Source of the DNA: Ruegeria lacuscaerulensis
Lineage (GTDB): Bacteria > Pseudomonadota > Alphaproteobacteria > Rhodobacterales > Rhodobacteraceae
Assembly: GCF_013031245.1 (NCBI RefSeq)
Contig: NZ_WPZL01000002.1
Location: 310,001-374,000 of the forward strand
DNA: 64,000 nt
Direction of reading: 5' to 3'
The notes beneath the pieces were generated by a model. The model did not search any database. It was given only the letters and a program-made list of their open reading frames with translations, and was not told the origin of the DNA. Shown here piece after piece: positions 1 to 10,189 of this stretch (the stretch's first letter is position 1; each line of letters opens with the position of its first letter). Both the position numbers and the translations under genes were made by a program.

Positions 1-556
<556 letters not shown>

Positions 557-751
557 TTGGGCACTTGTCTCGGATTGGGCATTTCGGGCTGGCGATGCAG
601 CCCCCTGCCACGGTATAATGTCGGGACATACATGCTCAGGCTTGCGCGGCAGCGTCAAGGGGACATCCCGTCCTTGATGTTGCGGTAAGTGAACGCCGCG
701 ACAGACGGCGTATATGCGATCGAAGCAGGACTAGGACGAGAGGCAAAAGTG

Positions 752-2167
752 ATGGGCGGATTTGTCGGCGGATTGATCGTGGGAACGATCGTTGTACTTG
801 CGCTAGGGGCAGCGCTGTCTCTGACTGCGCCCTTGACCAAAGTTCCAAAAGTTGCGGTTTCGGCACCTGAACCCCCTGCGGTGGAGGTTCCGGAGACTAT
901 CCAGGAAACAACGGATGTCGGTACAGATGCTGATCTGGTGGAATTGCCACCAACCGTGCCGGAAACTTCGGGCGAAATGTCTGACACCCTGGCAGAACTT
1001 GCGGATGTAGAAACTTTGCCGGATTCGCTGCCCGAGGTTCAGAATTCCACCGATCAGGTTGATGCGCCGAATGTAACAGAATCCGCTGAGGTCGCCGTGT
1101 CAACAGAGGCGCCGGCGGCGCTTCAGGCAACACCGCTGGTACAAGGGACGCCCGAGGCCGAGACATTGCCCGAAGTGGTAATCGACGTTCCCCAGGCACC
1201 CGAAGTGCCAACCGAGGAGATCGCAGAGGCCGAGGAGCCCGAACCTGAAGTTGATGTAGCCTCGATCACGAAGCCAGAGCCCCAAGAAAATCCTTTTGAG
1301 GACAGTCCGATTGCCGTCGAAGGTAATGAGGACACGGCACCGCGCAATCTTCCCCGGATAGCATCTGTGCCGCAAATCGGAGGCGCAGAGGAGGCTCCTG
1401 CGGGATTGACGATCGGCACGCGTGTGGTCCCTCTGACCGAGCGTGATGACGCGGTCGAGGCCGACAATAGCCAAAGTGTCCCCGTCATTCCTGGCAAGCC
1501 GATCGAAGCCTATGCTGCGTCATTCAAAAACCCCGAGGCCAAGCCGCTGATGTCGATCATCCTGATCGACGACGAAGGCGCTTTTGGGGCCGAAGCTCTG
1601 CAGGATTTTCCGTATCCTCTCAGCTTTGCCGTCAGCCCGTCTGACCCGGAGGCTGCAAAAAAAATGACGCGGCACCGCGAGGCGGGTTTTGAGGTTCTGG
1701 CCCTGGCCGATCTGCCCGAGGCCGCCAGTGCTCAGGATGCCGAAGTTTCAATGGCTGTCTGGCTCGAAACCCTGCCAGAAACCGTTGGCATCCTCGAGGG
1801 TGTGGGATCGGGAATTCAAGGCAACCGCAAGCTTGCCGATCAGGTCGCTGCGATTGCAGGAGATACCGGCCGCGGGTTGATCACACAGGATAACGGGCTC
1901 AACACGGTGCAAAAGCTGGCGGCGCGAAACGGTGTGCCCTCGGGTGTCATCTTCCGTGATATCGATGGTGCCCGTCAGGATCCTAAGATCATGCGGCGTT
2001 TTCTGGATCAGGCCGCCTTCCGCGCCGGTCAGGAGGGAACAGTTGTGATGCTGGGCAGGTTGCGCCCTGACACGATCTCGGCCCTGTTGCTGTGGGGGCT
2101 GGAAGATCGGGGCGGACGTGTAGCCATGGCCCCGATTTCGGCTGTCATGATGAAAGAGGTTCAGTAA
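752..2167 (+). CDS. Divergent polysaccharide deacetylase family protein (YibQ/DUF610-like)
   Basis: The protein begins with one transmembrane or signal-anchor segment (GGLIVGTIVVLALGAAL), followed by about 230 residues of acidic, Pro/Glu/Val-rich low-complexity sequence. The C-terminal domain of about 220 residues (from roughly MSIILIDDEGAFG) resembles the divergent polysaccharide deacetylase (YibQ) fold. It is likely anchored in the inner membrane with the domain in the periplasm; its substrate is unknown. I chose ATG 752 because GAGAGG precedes it at a suitable distance and the membrane segment then starts at once. A GTG at 689 in the same frame lacks a ribosome-binding site. The gene sits between trpE and trpG but is transcribed the opposite way, so it is not part of their transcript. 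Confidence 0.8.
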   Translation: MGGFVGGLIVGTIVVLALGAALSLTAPLTKVPKVAVSAPEPPAVEVPETIQETTDVGTDADLVELPPTVPETSGEMSDTLAELADVETLPDSLPEVQNSTDQVDAPNVTESAEVAVSTEAPAALQATPLVQGTPEAETLPEVVIDVPQAPEVPTEEIAEAEEPEPEVDVASITKPEPQENPFEDSPIAVEGNEDTAPRNLPRIASVPQIGGAEEAPAGLTIGTRVVPLTERDDAVEADNSQSVPVIPGKPIEAYAASFKNPEAKPLMSIILIDDEGAFGAEALQDFPYPLSFAVSPSDPEAAKKMTRHREAGFEVLALADLPEAASAQDAEVSMAVWLETLPETVGILEGVGSGIQGNRKLADQVAAIAGDTGRGLITQDNGLNTVQKLAARNGVPSGVIFRDIDGARQDPKIMRRFLDQAAFRAGQEGTVVMLGRLRPDTISALLLWGLEDRGGRVAMAPISAVMMKEVQ

Positions 2168-2179
2168 GATCTGAACGCA

Positions 2180-2210
2180 GCAAAGGCTGACCCGGAAGGT
2201 CAGCCCTTGC
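2180..2210. terminator. Hairpin between convergent yibQ-like gene and trpE
   Basis: Arms at 2180-2192 and 2198-2210 form a 13-bp stem with one mismatch (core GGCTGACC/GGTCAGCC) and a five-base loop. It sits exactly between two convergent stop codons, so it probably serves both transcripts. Neither side has a strong U-tract, which lowers confidence. Confidence 0.6.
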
Positions 2211-2211
2211 G

Positions 2212-3723
2212 TTAGCTATTTCCTGAGCCGGTAAATCGCGCCGCGTCGGCTGCAGCACGTCGTATGGCGTTCGATTTGTGAACGGTTTCCATATATTCGG
2301 CTTCTGGATCGCTGTCGTAAACGACACCGCCACCTGCCTGAATATAGAGCTTGTGATCTTTCACAATGGCCGTCCGCAGGGCGATACACATGTCCATGTC
2401 ACCGCCTGCGCTGAAGTATCCGACGCCGCCGCCATAGATTCCACGTTTCTCGGGTTCCAGCTCGTCGATGATCTCCATCGCGCGGACCTTGGGGGCACCG
2501 GATACCGTTCCGGCAGGCATCCCGGCAAAAAACGCATCCAGCGCGTCCTTGTCTTCGGCCAGTTCTCCGACCACGTTCGATACGATATGCATCACGTGGC
2601 TGTAGCGTTCGATGATGAACTCTTCGGTTGGGCGCACGGTACCGATTTTCGAGACACGGCCTGTGTCGTTGCGCCCCAGATCCAGCAGCATCAGGTGTTC
2701 AGCCAGTTCTTTTTTATCGGCCAGCAGGTCGACTTCGTGGGCCTTGTCCTCTTCAGGAGTTGCTCCGCGCGGGCGGGTACCGGCGATGGGGCGGATCGTG
2801 ACCTCATCTCCAAACACGCGCACCAGAATCTCGGGGCTGGCTCCCACAACCTGAAAACCGCCGAAATTGAAATAGAACATGAACGGCGACGGGTTGGTTC
2901 GCCGCAACGAGCGGTAAAGTGCAAAAGGCGGCTGCGGAAAGTCCTGCGTCCAGCGCTGCGCCGGGACGACCTGAAAAATGTCACCCGCACGGATGTATTC
3001 CTTGGCCTTTTCAACCGCTTCCATGTAACCAGATTTGGTGAAGTTCGACATGGGCGGCGCGACCTCAGAAGCGTCTCCCAGATCGCGGGTTTCCGCAGGC
3101 ATGGCGCGTTCCAGATCGCGCACCGCGTCCATCACCCGTTCCGCAGCCTGCGCATAGGCGGCCTTGGCCGACTGACCTTCGCTAACCCAGGCGGGTGAAA
3201 CAACAGTAACCTCTCCCTTCACGCCGTCCAGAACCGCGATGACGGATGGCCGCAGCATGATCGCATCGGGCAGGCCAAGTGGATCAGGGTTTACGTCCGG
3301 CAGATATTCAACCAGTCGAACCATGTCATAGCCCAGATAACCGAACAGGCCCGCCGCCGCCTGCGGCAGGTCATCCGGCAGGTCGATCCGGTTTTCAGCC
3401 AGAAGCGCCCGCAGGTTGTCCATCGGATTTCCGTCCTGAGGCGAAAACGCCTCGGGATCGAAACGCGCTGAGCGGTTAAGTTCCGAGACCTCGCCACGGC
3501 AGCGCCAGATCAGATCTGGCTTCATCCCGATGATCGAATACCGGCCACGCACCTCGCCGCCAGTGACCGATTCCAGCATAAACGCGTCTTTCTGCGCGCC
3601 TGTCAGCTTGAGCATCAGCGAGACGGGCGTATCCAGATCAGCCGCAAGGCGGGTGTAAACAACCTGATTTTCACCGGCCCCATACGCGCGGGCGAAACTG
3701 TCGAACTCGGGGGTCAGGGCCAT
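2212..3723 (-). CDS. trpE: Anthranilate synthase component I
   Basis: TrpE converts chorismate to anthranilate using ammonia from TrpG. The 503-residue product has the expected length and order: an N-terminal regulatory region (KLTGAQKDAFMLESV, with the LLES-like Trp-feedback element), then the chorismate-binding domain with IAGTRPRG, DLGRNDTGRV, GTVSGAPKVRAMEIID and GGGVGYFSAGGDMDMCIALRT. The ATG at 3723 is preceded by AAAGAGA. The gene starts 12 bp after the upstream foldase gene and is probably co-transcribed with it. No leader peptide or attenuator is evident in so short a gap. Confidence 0.96.
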   Translation of the reverse strand: MALTPEFDSFARAYGAGENQVVYTRLAADLDTPVSLMLKLTGAQKDAFMLESVTGGEVRGRYSIIGMKPDLIWRCRGEVSELNRSARFDPEAFSPQDGNPMDNLRALLAENRIDLPDDLPQAAAGLFGYLGYDMVRLVEYLPDVNPDPLGLPDAIMLRPSVIAVLDGVKGEVTVVSPAWVSEGQSAKAAYAQAAERVMDAVRDLERAMPAETRDLGDASEVAPPMSNFTKSGYMEAVEKAKEYIRAGDIFQVVPAQRWTQDFPQPPFALYRSLRRTNPSPFMFYFNFGGFQVVGASPEILVRVFGDEVTIRPIAGTRPRGATPEEDKAHEVDLLADKKELAEHLMLLDLGRNDTGRVSKIGTVRPTEEFIIERYSHVMHIVSNVVGELAEDKDALDAFFAGMPAGTVSGAPKVRAMEIIDELEPEKRGIYGGGVGYFSAGGDMDMCIALRTAIVKDHKLYIQAGGGVVYDSDPEAEYMETVHKSNAIRRAAADAARFTGSGNS

Positions 3724-3735
3724 GTTCGGTCTCTT

Positions 3736-5577
3736 TTAATAGCTCGACTGCACGGCGTTCAGCGCGCGCTGATCTATGACTGGCCGGGCGCGAGTTTGGG
3801 CGTCGCGCACATAAGCGTCGAAGATGTTCTGGGCCAGGGCTTGATCAAGCTGCGCCGAAAGAGCTTCTTGCATTTGCCGACGTTCGTCTGTCTCGGCGGG
3901 TGGCAACAGTTCGTCAAGGCGCACGATCAGAGCAGCGCCGTTACCGGGAACCACTTGCAACTCACCGGGCTCCATCTCGAAAACTTTTGCCATGAAATCA
4001 GCGGGTACATCATCCAGGAATGCGGTCCGGGTCAGCGCGTTTTCCACACGGAAAGGCAAACCAGTGGCGCTGAAGTCATCGTCGTCGTTCAGTTGCTCCA
4101 GTACGGTATTCGCCTGATCTTCCAAAGCCTTGTTGATTTCGGCTTGCGTCCACGCAGCGGCGACACGGTCACGGGCGGTTTCCAATGGCTCGGGACGGCG
4201 GGGCAGCACTTCGTTCAGGCGCAGGGCAAAGATCGAACCGTCTTCGAGGAACGCAACCTCGGGGAAGTCGCCTTCGTTCACCGCTTCGGCTGCTGTGCGG
4301 AAGCCTTCATAAGCAGCGACGCCATCTTCGCTTTGCCGGGTCCAATCGATTTGACCCAGTTCCATATCGCTCTCGCCGACCAGTTCTTCCAGTGTCGCGC
4401 CTCCGGCCAGAAGGTCGTTGATATCTTCGGCCTGCGCTTCGATCTGGCGGCGGGCACGGTCTGCGGCCAGCTCTTCACGGAGGGCAGGTGCAGCGTCCTC
4501 GAAAGACGTGTTGTTTTCAGCGAGCGAACCGTTGATGCGGAATAGGGCGGGACCGAAGGTGGAGGGTAACGGGCCGACCACGGTATCCAGATCAGCGGCA
4601 AAAACCGCATCCGCGGCATCGCCCAGGTCTTCGCGTGTCACATCGCCCAGATCGACGTCGCTGAGTTCCAGCTGGCGATCGCGCACCAGATTTTCGAATG
4701 TGGTGCCGCCTACTTCCAACTGCGCCATCGCTGTCTGCGCCGCTTCTTCACTCGGATAAGTCAGGCGTTCGACCAGGCGACGCTCGGGCTGTTGGAACTC
4801 AGCCGCGCGCTGATCATAGAGACGGCGCACCGCGTCCTCGTCCACTTCGACGCTGTCCAGCAGCATCTCGGGCGACAGGATCGCATAGGTCAGTTGTTTG
4901 GTGCGGGGCAGGGTGAACTGGTCCGAGTTCTCGTCGTAATAGGCCTGTATCTGCTCGTCCGTTGGCTCTGCTACAGGCGCGGGCAGCGCATCAGGCGCAA
5001 CCGTCGCAACGGTAAAGCTGCGCCGCGCACCAACGTAATCGGTCAGCACCTGTGTCAGGATCGCGGGCATTTCCACACCGCTGATCACCGCGGTCTGCAC
5101 GATGGTCCGAGAAGCTTCCTTGCGTAAATCCGATTCGAACTCGGAATCCGTCATCCCCACCTGTTCAAGCTGGAACTGGTAGGCTTCGCGGTCGAATGTG
5201 CCATTAACGCCTTGAAAGGCCGGGATGGCGACGATTTCTTTCTGAAGGTTCTCATCGCCGATCGAAATACCCAGTTGTCCAACCTCGTTGTCCAATGCGG
5301 CCAGTGCGGTCAGGCGCGACAGAGCCAGTTGGTCGAGACCGAATTCAATGGCCTGCGACATCTGCAGGGGTTGGCCTGTCTGGCTTTCTACTGCACGGAT
5401 TTCGCGCTGCAGTTCGCGAACATAGGCGTCAATCGAAACGTCCTCGTTCCCGACCTGTGCCACACTGCGCACAGTGCCCGTTAGGCTGGTTGCTCCGAAC
5501 CCTGCAAGGCCCAGCATCAGAAGGCCCATGAGAATCCAGACAAAGGTCTTCGAAAGGTTTTTCATGCCTGCGGCCAT
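3736..5577 (-). CDS. ppiD: PpiD-like periplasmic peptidyl-prolyl isomerase/foldase (SurA_N domain, parvulin-type)
   Basis: The 613-residue protein starts with a single N-terminal membrane anchor (FVWILMGLLMLGLAGFGA) followed by a large periplasmic part. Residues about 35-190 match the SurA/PpiD N-terminal chaperone region, and a PPIC (parvulin) type region lies in the middle (about 245-370). The architecture and length are those of PpiD, which sits at the Sec translocon exit and helps secreted and outer-membrane proteins fold. The gene is immediately upstream of trpE with a 12-bp gap. Alpha-proteobacterial PpiD homologues often have degenerate parvulin active sites, so isomerase activity is not assured. 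Confidence 0.85.
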   Translation of the reverse strand: MAAGMKNLSKTFVWILMGLLMLGLAGFGATSLTGTVRSVAQVGNEDVSIDAYVRELQREIRAVESQTGQPLQMSQAIEFGLDQLALSRLTALAALDNEVGQLGISIGDENLQKEIVAIPAFQGVNGTFDREAYQFQLEQVGMTDSEFESDLRKEASRTIVQTAVISGVEMPAILTQVLTDYVGARRSFTVATVAPDALPAPVAEPTDEQIQAYYDENSDQFTLPRTKQLTYAILSPEMLLDSVEVDEDAVRRLYDQRAAEFQQPERRLVERLTYPSEEAAQTAMAQLEVGGTTFENLVRDRQLELSDVDLGDVTREDLGDAADAVFAADLDTVVGPLPSTFGPALFRINGSLAENNTSFEDAAPALREELAADRARRQIEAQAEDINDLLAGGATLEELVGESDMELGQIDWTRQSEDGVAAYEGFRTAAEAVNEGDFPEVAFLEDGSIFALRLNEVLPRRPEPLETARDRVAAAWTQAEINKALEDQANTVLEQLNDDDDFSATGLPFRVENALTRTAFLDDVPADFMAKVFEMEPGELQVVPGNGAALIVRLDELLPPAETDERRQMQEALSAQLDQALAQNIFDAYVRDAQTRARPVIDQRALNAVQSSY

Positions 5578-5656
5578 GGTGCCCTCTTATTCTGTGGCAA
5601 GTGTCTGCCCTGTCGGTTGCGGCCCTGAATACGACGCGCACCGCCGGGGGGCAAGC

Positions 5657-6832
5657 TTAGAAGGACAGGGCCTGTAACCGGTCGAACAATTGTTCAATTC
5701 CCGTGCGATCCAGATTCGCGAACGCGATACGGACCTGACGTTTTCCGGTCGGATCTTCGTCGGGCATGAACATGGTGCCGGGCAGCAGCAGGACGCCGGC
5801 CTCACGTACCAGCCGTCGCGCCAGCTCATCCGATGGGATATCGAATGGATGCTCGAAATAGGCGAAATAGGCGCCCAGCCCCAGCAATCGCCAGCCATTT
5901 TCCGTCAGACGGGGCAGTAGCTCTTCAATCGCCGCGCGCCGGTCGAGGATTTCATCACGCTCCTCGGAAACCCATTGCGACAGGTTCTGCATTCCCCAAA
6001 GCGCCGCGAATTGACCGATCTGGCCGGGGCAGATTGCTACAGTGTCCAGAAATTTCTCAACTTCGGACAGCAGTTCCGCGCTGGACGCAACCGCGCCGAC
6101 CCGATGGCCCGTCAGGCGGTAAGCCTTGGAAAAGGAGTAGAGATGGACGAGTGTGTCTTCCCATCTGGATTGGCTGAGCAGATCGTGCGGTGGGCCACTA
6201 CGACTGTCGAAATCGCGATAGGTCTCATCTACCAGCAAACGGATACCGGTTTCGCGCGCCAGTTCGTAGAACGCACGCACCAGTTCCGCCGGGTATTCCA
6301 CGCCGCCCGGGTTGTTCGGGGTTACCAGCGCGATGGCACGTGTTTTATCGGTTATTAGGGCGCGAGCCGCGTCCGGGTCGGGCAGCAAATCGTCACCCGT
6401 CTTCAGGTCGACCGAATGAACGCCGACCATGTCCAGCCACATTTTATGGTTGAAATACCATGGAGTTGGCAGGATGACCTCATCTCCTTCATCCGTGATT
6501 GCCGTAATCACGGCCGCGAAGGCCTGATTGCAACCCGAAGTGATCGCAACCTGATCCGTCGAAATCGCAGCAGCATAATGCCGACCGATCTGATCCGCGA
6601 GTTCAGCCCGCAGATCGGCATTGCCCAGAACAGGCCCGTACAGATGGGCGCTGTCTTCGGTCACCGCGAATTCTGCCATGGCTTCGCGCAAAGCCAATGG
6701 CGGAGGATCAACCGGCGCTGCCTGGCTGACATTGATCAGAGGGCGGTCGTCAGGAAAATCCACGCCGTCCAGCCAACGCCGCGCCTCCATCACCGGAGGG
6801 GCGAAAGTGGCAGCAGTACGTGTCCGGGTCAT
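5657..6832 (-). CDS. PLP-dependent class I/II aminotransferase
   Basis: A 391-residue fold-type I aminotransferase. Visible landmarks are the PLP-lysine motif in YSFSKAYRLTGHRVG, the substrate/PLP loop VTPNNPGG, the DETYRDF segment, and RIAFANLD near the C terminus that supplies the carboxylate-binding Arg. Substrate cannot be fixed from sequence; aspartate/aromatic type is likely. I use ATG 6832 because the longer frame begins with a TTG without support. It stands 24 bases or more from its neighbours and has its own start context, with gpt downstream on the same strand side. Confidence 0.88.
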   Translation of the reverse strand: MTRTRTAATFAPPVMEARRWLDGVDFPDDRPLINVSQAAPVDPPPLALREAMAEFAVTEDSAHLYGPVLGNADLRAELADQIGRHYAAAISTDQVAITSGCNQAFAAVITAITDEGDEVILPTPWYFNHKMWLDMVGVHSVDLKTGDDLLPDPDAARALITDKTRAIALVTPNNPGGVEYPAELVRAFYELARETGIRLLVDETYRDFDSRSGPPHDLLSQSRWEDTLVHLYSFSKAYRLTGHRVGAVASSAELLSEVEKFLDTVAICPGQIGQFAALWGMQNLSQWVSEERDEILDRRAAIEELLPRLTENGWRLLGLGAYFAYFEHPFDIPSDELARRLVREAGVLLLPGTMFMPDEDPTGKRQVRIAFANLDRTGIEQLFDRLQALSF

Positions 6833-6874
6833 GGGTCGTCCCAATTGTTCAGCAGAGTTTGTTTTGGGACTGAT

Positions 6875-7384
6875 TTAGTCCGTACCGCGATAGGGCTCGA
6901 CATATTGCAGGGCCATATCCCACGGGAAGAAAATCCATGTGTCCTGGCTGACCTCGGTGATGAACGTATCAACCATAGGACGACCTTTGGGCTTGGCATA
7001 GACCGTGGCGAAATGCGCATTGGGGTACATCTTGCGTACCAGTTCCAGCGTTTTGCCGCTGTCGACGAGGTCGTCAATGATCAGAATGCCAGTGCCGTCC
7101 CCCATCAGCTCTGCATCAGGCGCCTTGAGAACTTCAGCTTCACCCTGTGCCTGATGGTGGTAGGACCGGACACTGACCGTATCGACGGTGCGTATGTCCA
7201 GTTCGCGGCTGACAATCATCGCTGGCGCCATGCCGCCCCGTGTGATGGCAACTACGGCGCGCCAGGCGCCGTCATCCGGACCTTGCCCGTCCAGCCGCCA
7301 GGCCAGAGCGCGGGAATCCCGGTGAATTTGGTCCCAACTGATGTGAAACCCTTTTTCGTGCGGCAGGCGGTCTTTGGCGCTCAT
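6875..7384 (-). CDS. gpt: Xanthine(-guanine) phosphoribosyltransferase
   Basis: This enzyme salvages xanthine, guanine or hypoxanthine by joining them to PRPP. The 169-residue product carries the type I PRTase signature [14 protein letters not shown] (PRPP loop) and the early [11 protein letters not shown] loop, as in Gpt. The ATG at 7384 follows the fabI stop by only four bases and is preceded by GAAAAGGG. The longer TTG-started frame overlaps fabI and is unlikely. Co-transcription with fabI is therefore expected. Confidence 0.92.
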   Translation of the reverse strand: MSAKDRLPHEKGFHISWDQIHRDSRALAWRLDGQGPDDGAWRAVVAITRGGMAPAMIVSRELDIRTVDTVSVRSYHHQAQGEAEVLKAPDAELMGDGTGILIIDDLVDSGKTLELVRKMYPNAHFATVYAKPKGRPMVDTFITEVSQDTWIFFPWDMALQYVEPYRGTD

Positions 7385-7388
7385 GAGA

Positions 7389-8195
7389 TTAACCCTTTTC
7401 AACGTCTGGTGCGTCGACGGCCTTCATGCCGACGATGTGATAGCCCGAATCCACGTGCAGGTTCTCACCAGTAACCCCGCTGCTGAGATCCGACAGCAGG
7501 TAAAGCGCCGACTTGCCCACATCGTCGATGGTCACGTTGCGGCGCAGGGGCGAATTATACTCGTTCCACTTCATGATATAGCGGAAGTCACCAATGCCAC
7601 TGGCAGCCAGGGTTTTTATCGGTCCGGCCGAGATCGAGTTGACGCGGATGCCGTCCTTGCCCAGATCCTCGGCCAGATATTTGACTGACGCTTCCAGTGC
7701 GGCTTTGGCGACACCCATCACGTTATAGTGCGGCATCACCTGCTCAGCACCATAATAAGTCAGTGTAACGGCGCTGCCGCCTTCGGACATCATCTTCTCG
7801 GCGCGCTGCATCACTGCGGTGAAGGAGTAGACCGACACGTCCATGGTCAGCTTGAAATTTGCCCGGCTGGTATCGACGTAGCGACCGCGCAGCTCGTTCT
7901 TGTCCGAAAAGCCAATCGCATGAACAACGAAGTCCAGTTTGCCCCATTTCTCTTTCAGAGATGAGAACAGGGCGTCAATCGACGCTTCGTCGCTGACATC
8001 ACAGGGCAGGACAATTTCACTGCCAAGTTGCGCCGCCAATGGGTCTACCCGTTTTTTCAGGGCTTCCCCCTGATAGGAAAAGGCAAGTTCAGCCCCGGCT
8101 TCGGATAAAGCGCGGGCAATTCCCCATGCGATCGATTTATCATTGGCCAGTCCCATGATGAGGCCGCGTTTTCCGGCCATCAACTGATTTGACAT
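7389..8195 (-). CDS. fabI: Enoyl-[acyl-carrier-protein] reductase (NADH)
   Basis: FabI carries out the last reduction of each fatty-acid elongation cycle. The 268-residue short-chain-dehydrogenase protein shows the FabI N terminus ([23 protein letters not shown] binding), [28 protein letters not shown], and the catalytic Tyr...Lys pair around [20 protein letters not shown]. It ends with the usual [12 protein letters not shown]. The open frame extends far upstream, but family length and the conserved N terminus fix the start at 8195. It is divergent from pdxH, with about 135 bp of shared upstream DNA. Confidence 0.95.
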   Translation of the reverse strand: MSNQLMAGKRGLIMGLANDKSIAWGIARALSEAGAELAFSYQGEALKKRVDPLAAQLGSEIVLPCDVSDEASIDALFSSLKEKWGKLDFVVHAIGFSDKNELRGRYVDTSRANFKLTMDVSVYSFTAVMQRAEKMMSEGGSAVTLTYYGAEQVMPHYNVMGVAKAALEASVKYLAEDLGKDGIRVNSISAGPIKTLAASGIGDFRYIMKWNEYNSPLRRNVTIDDVGKSALYLLSDLSSGVTGENLHVDSGYHIVGMKAVDAPDVEKG

Positions 8196-8330
8196 GTTTG
8201 GTTCTCCGCCTGTCTTCGCGTCATGTTGCGTTGGTTTATGCCATTGGATGCGCTGCATCAAGGCCGCGAACTCTTGCTCGTGGCGGGTTCTCGCCCTAGG
8301 GTAGTTATCAAAAGTTTCCGGGGGATGGAA

Positions 8331-8936
8331 ATGAGCGAGCGCGACGGCATATTCGCCGGCACCGATCCGTTTGAAATTGCGGCGCGGTGGCTGGACGAAG
8401 CCAAGGACAGTGAACCGAATGATCCGAACGCGATTGCCCTGGCAACTGTGGATTCGGACGGTATGCCGAATGTGCGCATGGTGCTGTTGAAGGAAATCGA
8501 ATCCGGTGCCTTCGTTTTTTACACCAATTACGAGAGCGCAAAGGCAGCCGAGCTTGACAGCGCCGGCAAAGCCGCATTTGTCATGCACTGGAAATCATTG
8601 CGGCGACAAATCCGCGTTCGTGGTACAATCACTATTGAGAACGGGCCGAAAGCCGACGAATACTATGCGTCCCGTTCTTTGAAAAGCCGTTTGGGAGCAT
8701 GGGCATCCAAGCAGTCTCGGCCCCTGAACAGCCGGTCCGCATTGATGGCAGAGGTTGCAAAAGTGACGGCAAAGTTTGGTCCGAATCCACCGCGGCCTCC
8801 TTTCTGGGGCGGATACAGGCTGGTTCCGACCGAAGTTGAGTTTTGGGCCGATGGTGCGTTTCGGCTGCACGACAGGTTCAGATGGCGGCGGGACCAGATT
8901 GGTTCCGCGTGGCAAGTGCAGAGGTTGAATCCATGA
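8331..8936 (+). CDS. pdxH: Pyridoxamine 5'-phosphate oxidase
   Basis: PdxH is the FMN-dependent oxidase that makes pyridoxal 5'-phosphate, the cofactor used by the two aminotransferases in this window. The 201-residue product has the N-terminal [36 protein letters not shown], the FMN-binding [12 protein letters not shown] and the C-terminal [16 protein letters not shown]...RLHDR block. ATG 8331 is preceded by GGGGGATGG and gives the normal length. Longer in-frame starts at 8223 and 8325 are less well supported. Confidence 0.95.
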   Translation: MSERDGIFAGTDPFEIAARWLDEAKDSEPNDPNAIALATVDSDGMPNVRMVLLKEIESGAFVFYTNYESAKAAELDSAGKAAFVMHWKSLRRQIRVRGTITIENGPKADEYYASRSLKSRLGAWASKQSRPLNSRSALMAEVAKVTAKFGPNPPRPPFWGGYRLVPTEVEFWADGAFRLHDRFRWRRDQIGSAWQVQRLNP

Positions 8937-9057
8937 CGTTCGCGTATCGTGAAATGCAACTTGCAGATATCAAAGGGATTTTTCAGCTTGAATTTGCGGC
9001 CCATTCCCATACACATCGAAACCTTAACGAATTGCTAAATTTCGCGATGGGAAAACC

Positions 9058-9585
9058 GTGCCAGAAGATCTGAACAACATGTATCGCGTCCGTGGACACG
9101 TGAAATGGTTCGACCCCGCAAAGGGGTACGGATTCGTTGTGTCGGACGAGGGCGGCCCGGATATTCTGTTGCATGTGAACGTGTTGCGTAATTTTGGCCA
9201 AAGCTCTGTCGCGGATGGCGCTGGCATCGAGATCATGACGCACCGCACCGATCGCGGCGTTCAGGCGGTTGAAGTCATCAGTGTCGATCCGCCCGCACGG
9301 ACCGACTCAATGATGTTGGCGGATTTCGCCGAACTCGATCCGGTGGTGATCGCCGAGGCGCCGCTGGAAGCTGCACGGGTGAAGTGGTTCGACAAGGGCA
9401 AGGGCTTTGGCTTTGCGAATGTCTTCGGGCGCAACGAAGATGTCTTCCTGCATATCGAAGTTTTGCGTCGCTCTGGTCTTGCGGATCTGCAACCGGGCGA
9501 GGCGCTGGCAATGCGGGTTATTGATGGCAAACGTGGGCGCATGGCAGCTCAGGTTCTTGCCTGGGAAGCCGCACTGGACGATTGA
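9058..9585 (+). CDS. Tandem cold-shock-domain protein
   Basis: The 175-residue protein contains two cold-shock domains. The first (about 9-70) has VKWFDPAKGYGFVV, with RNP1-like aromatic residues, and DILLHVNVL. The second (about 107-170) has VKWFDKGKGFGFANV and DVFLHIEVLRRSG. Two-domain CSD proteins of this size are typical of alphaproteobacteria and bind single-stranded RNA or DNA. The GTG at 9058 is chosen as start, with an ATG seven codons later as an alternative. It is followed within seven bases by the DUF192 gene, so the two are probably one transcript. Confidence 0.9.
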   Translation: MPEDLNNMYRVRGHVKWFDPAKGYGFVVSDEGGPDILLHVNVLRNFGQSSVADGAGIEIMTHRTDRGVQAVEVISVDPPARTDSMMLADFAELDPVVIAEAPLEAARVKWFDKGKGFGFANVFGRNEDVFLHIEVLRRSGLADLQPGEALAMRVIDGKRGRMAAQVLAWEAALDD

Positions 9586-9591
9586 TTCCCT

Positions 9592-10059
9592 ATGATCAGG
9601 CTGTTCCCGGTTCTTGCGATTGTTTCGATGGTCTGGACCGGAAGTGTTCTTGCGGCTTGTCGTGACGATCGCGTTGGGCTGAGGAACGACAAGACTCAGA
9701 TCAGTTTTGACATCGAATTGGCGGTTACTCCGCAGGAAAGGGCGCGCGGCCTGATGTTTCGCGAGTCGTTGCCGCAGCGGTCTGGAATGTTGTTCATATT
9801 CGATCCGCCACAACCCGTGGCATTCTGGATGAAGAACACCCTGATTCCTCTGGACATCGTTTTTGTAGACCGGGCCGGCACAGTGACCAGTGTTCACGCG
9901 AACGCGCAGCCCGGAGATCTGACCCCGATTGAGGGCGGCGATTCGGTGTTTGCCGTGCTGGAAATCAACGCCGGACTTGCAGATCGTTATCTGATCACAC
10001 CGGGAACCCAGATGCGCCACATAGTTTTTTCGCAAGGTCCCGCAATTTGGCCTTGTTAG
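9592..10059 (+). CDS. Secreted DUF192 family protein
   Basis: The 155-residue product begins with a cleavable signal peptide (MIRLFPVLAIVSMVWTGSVLA, cut near Ala-Ala-Cys). It then shows DUF192 hallmarks: AVTPQERARGLMFRESLP, GMLFIFDPPQPVAFWMKNTLIPLDIVF and GDSVFAVLEINAG. The family is widespread and periplasmic, and its biochemical role is not established. It is probably co-transcribed with the preceding cold-shock gene. Confidence 0.88.
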   Translation: MIRLFPVLAIVSMVWTGSVLAACRDDRVGLRNDKTQISFDIELAVTPQERARGLMFRESLPQRSGMLFIFDPPQPVAFWMKNTLIPLDIVFVDRAGTVTSVHANAQPGDLTPIEGGDSVFAVLEINAGLADRYLITPGTQMRHIVFSQGPAIWPC

Positions 10060-10103
10060 GGCTTTTCAAATCGGAACGGCATCGTTAGGAAGGCGCACGG
10101 TCC

Positions 10104-10179
10104 GGGGCGTGGCGCAGTCTGGTAGCGCACCTGTTTTGGGTACAGGGGGTCGTAGGTTCGAATCCTGCCGCCCCGACCA
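10104..10179 (+). tRNA. tRNA-Pro (TGG), CCA encoded; anticodon loop one base short as printed
   Basis: Acceptor arms CGGGGCG and CGCCCCG pair perfectly, followed by discriminator A and an encoded CCA. The D stem is GCGC/GCGC and the T arm is GTAGG-TTCGAAT-CCTGC. The anticodon stem is CCTGT/ACAGG, but the loop reads TTTGGT, six bases instead of the usual TTTGGGT. The gene is thus 76 rather than 77 nt. The UGG anticodon is still readable, and this isoacceptor is otherwise the standard alphaproteobacterial form. Confidence 0.85.
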
Positions 10180-10189
10180 CTTTTCTCAC

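Noticed and set aside
614..619. TATAAT in the trpG / yibQ-like gap as a promoter -10
   Set aside because: No matching -35 element lies 16-18 bases upstream; one hexamer alone is not enough.
8196..8588. N-terminal extension of FabI in the same frame
   Set aside because: It has no ribosome-binding site and overlaps pdxH; family members begin at 8195.
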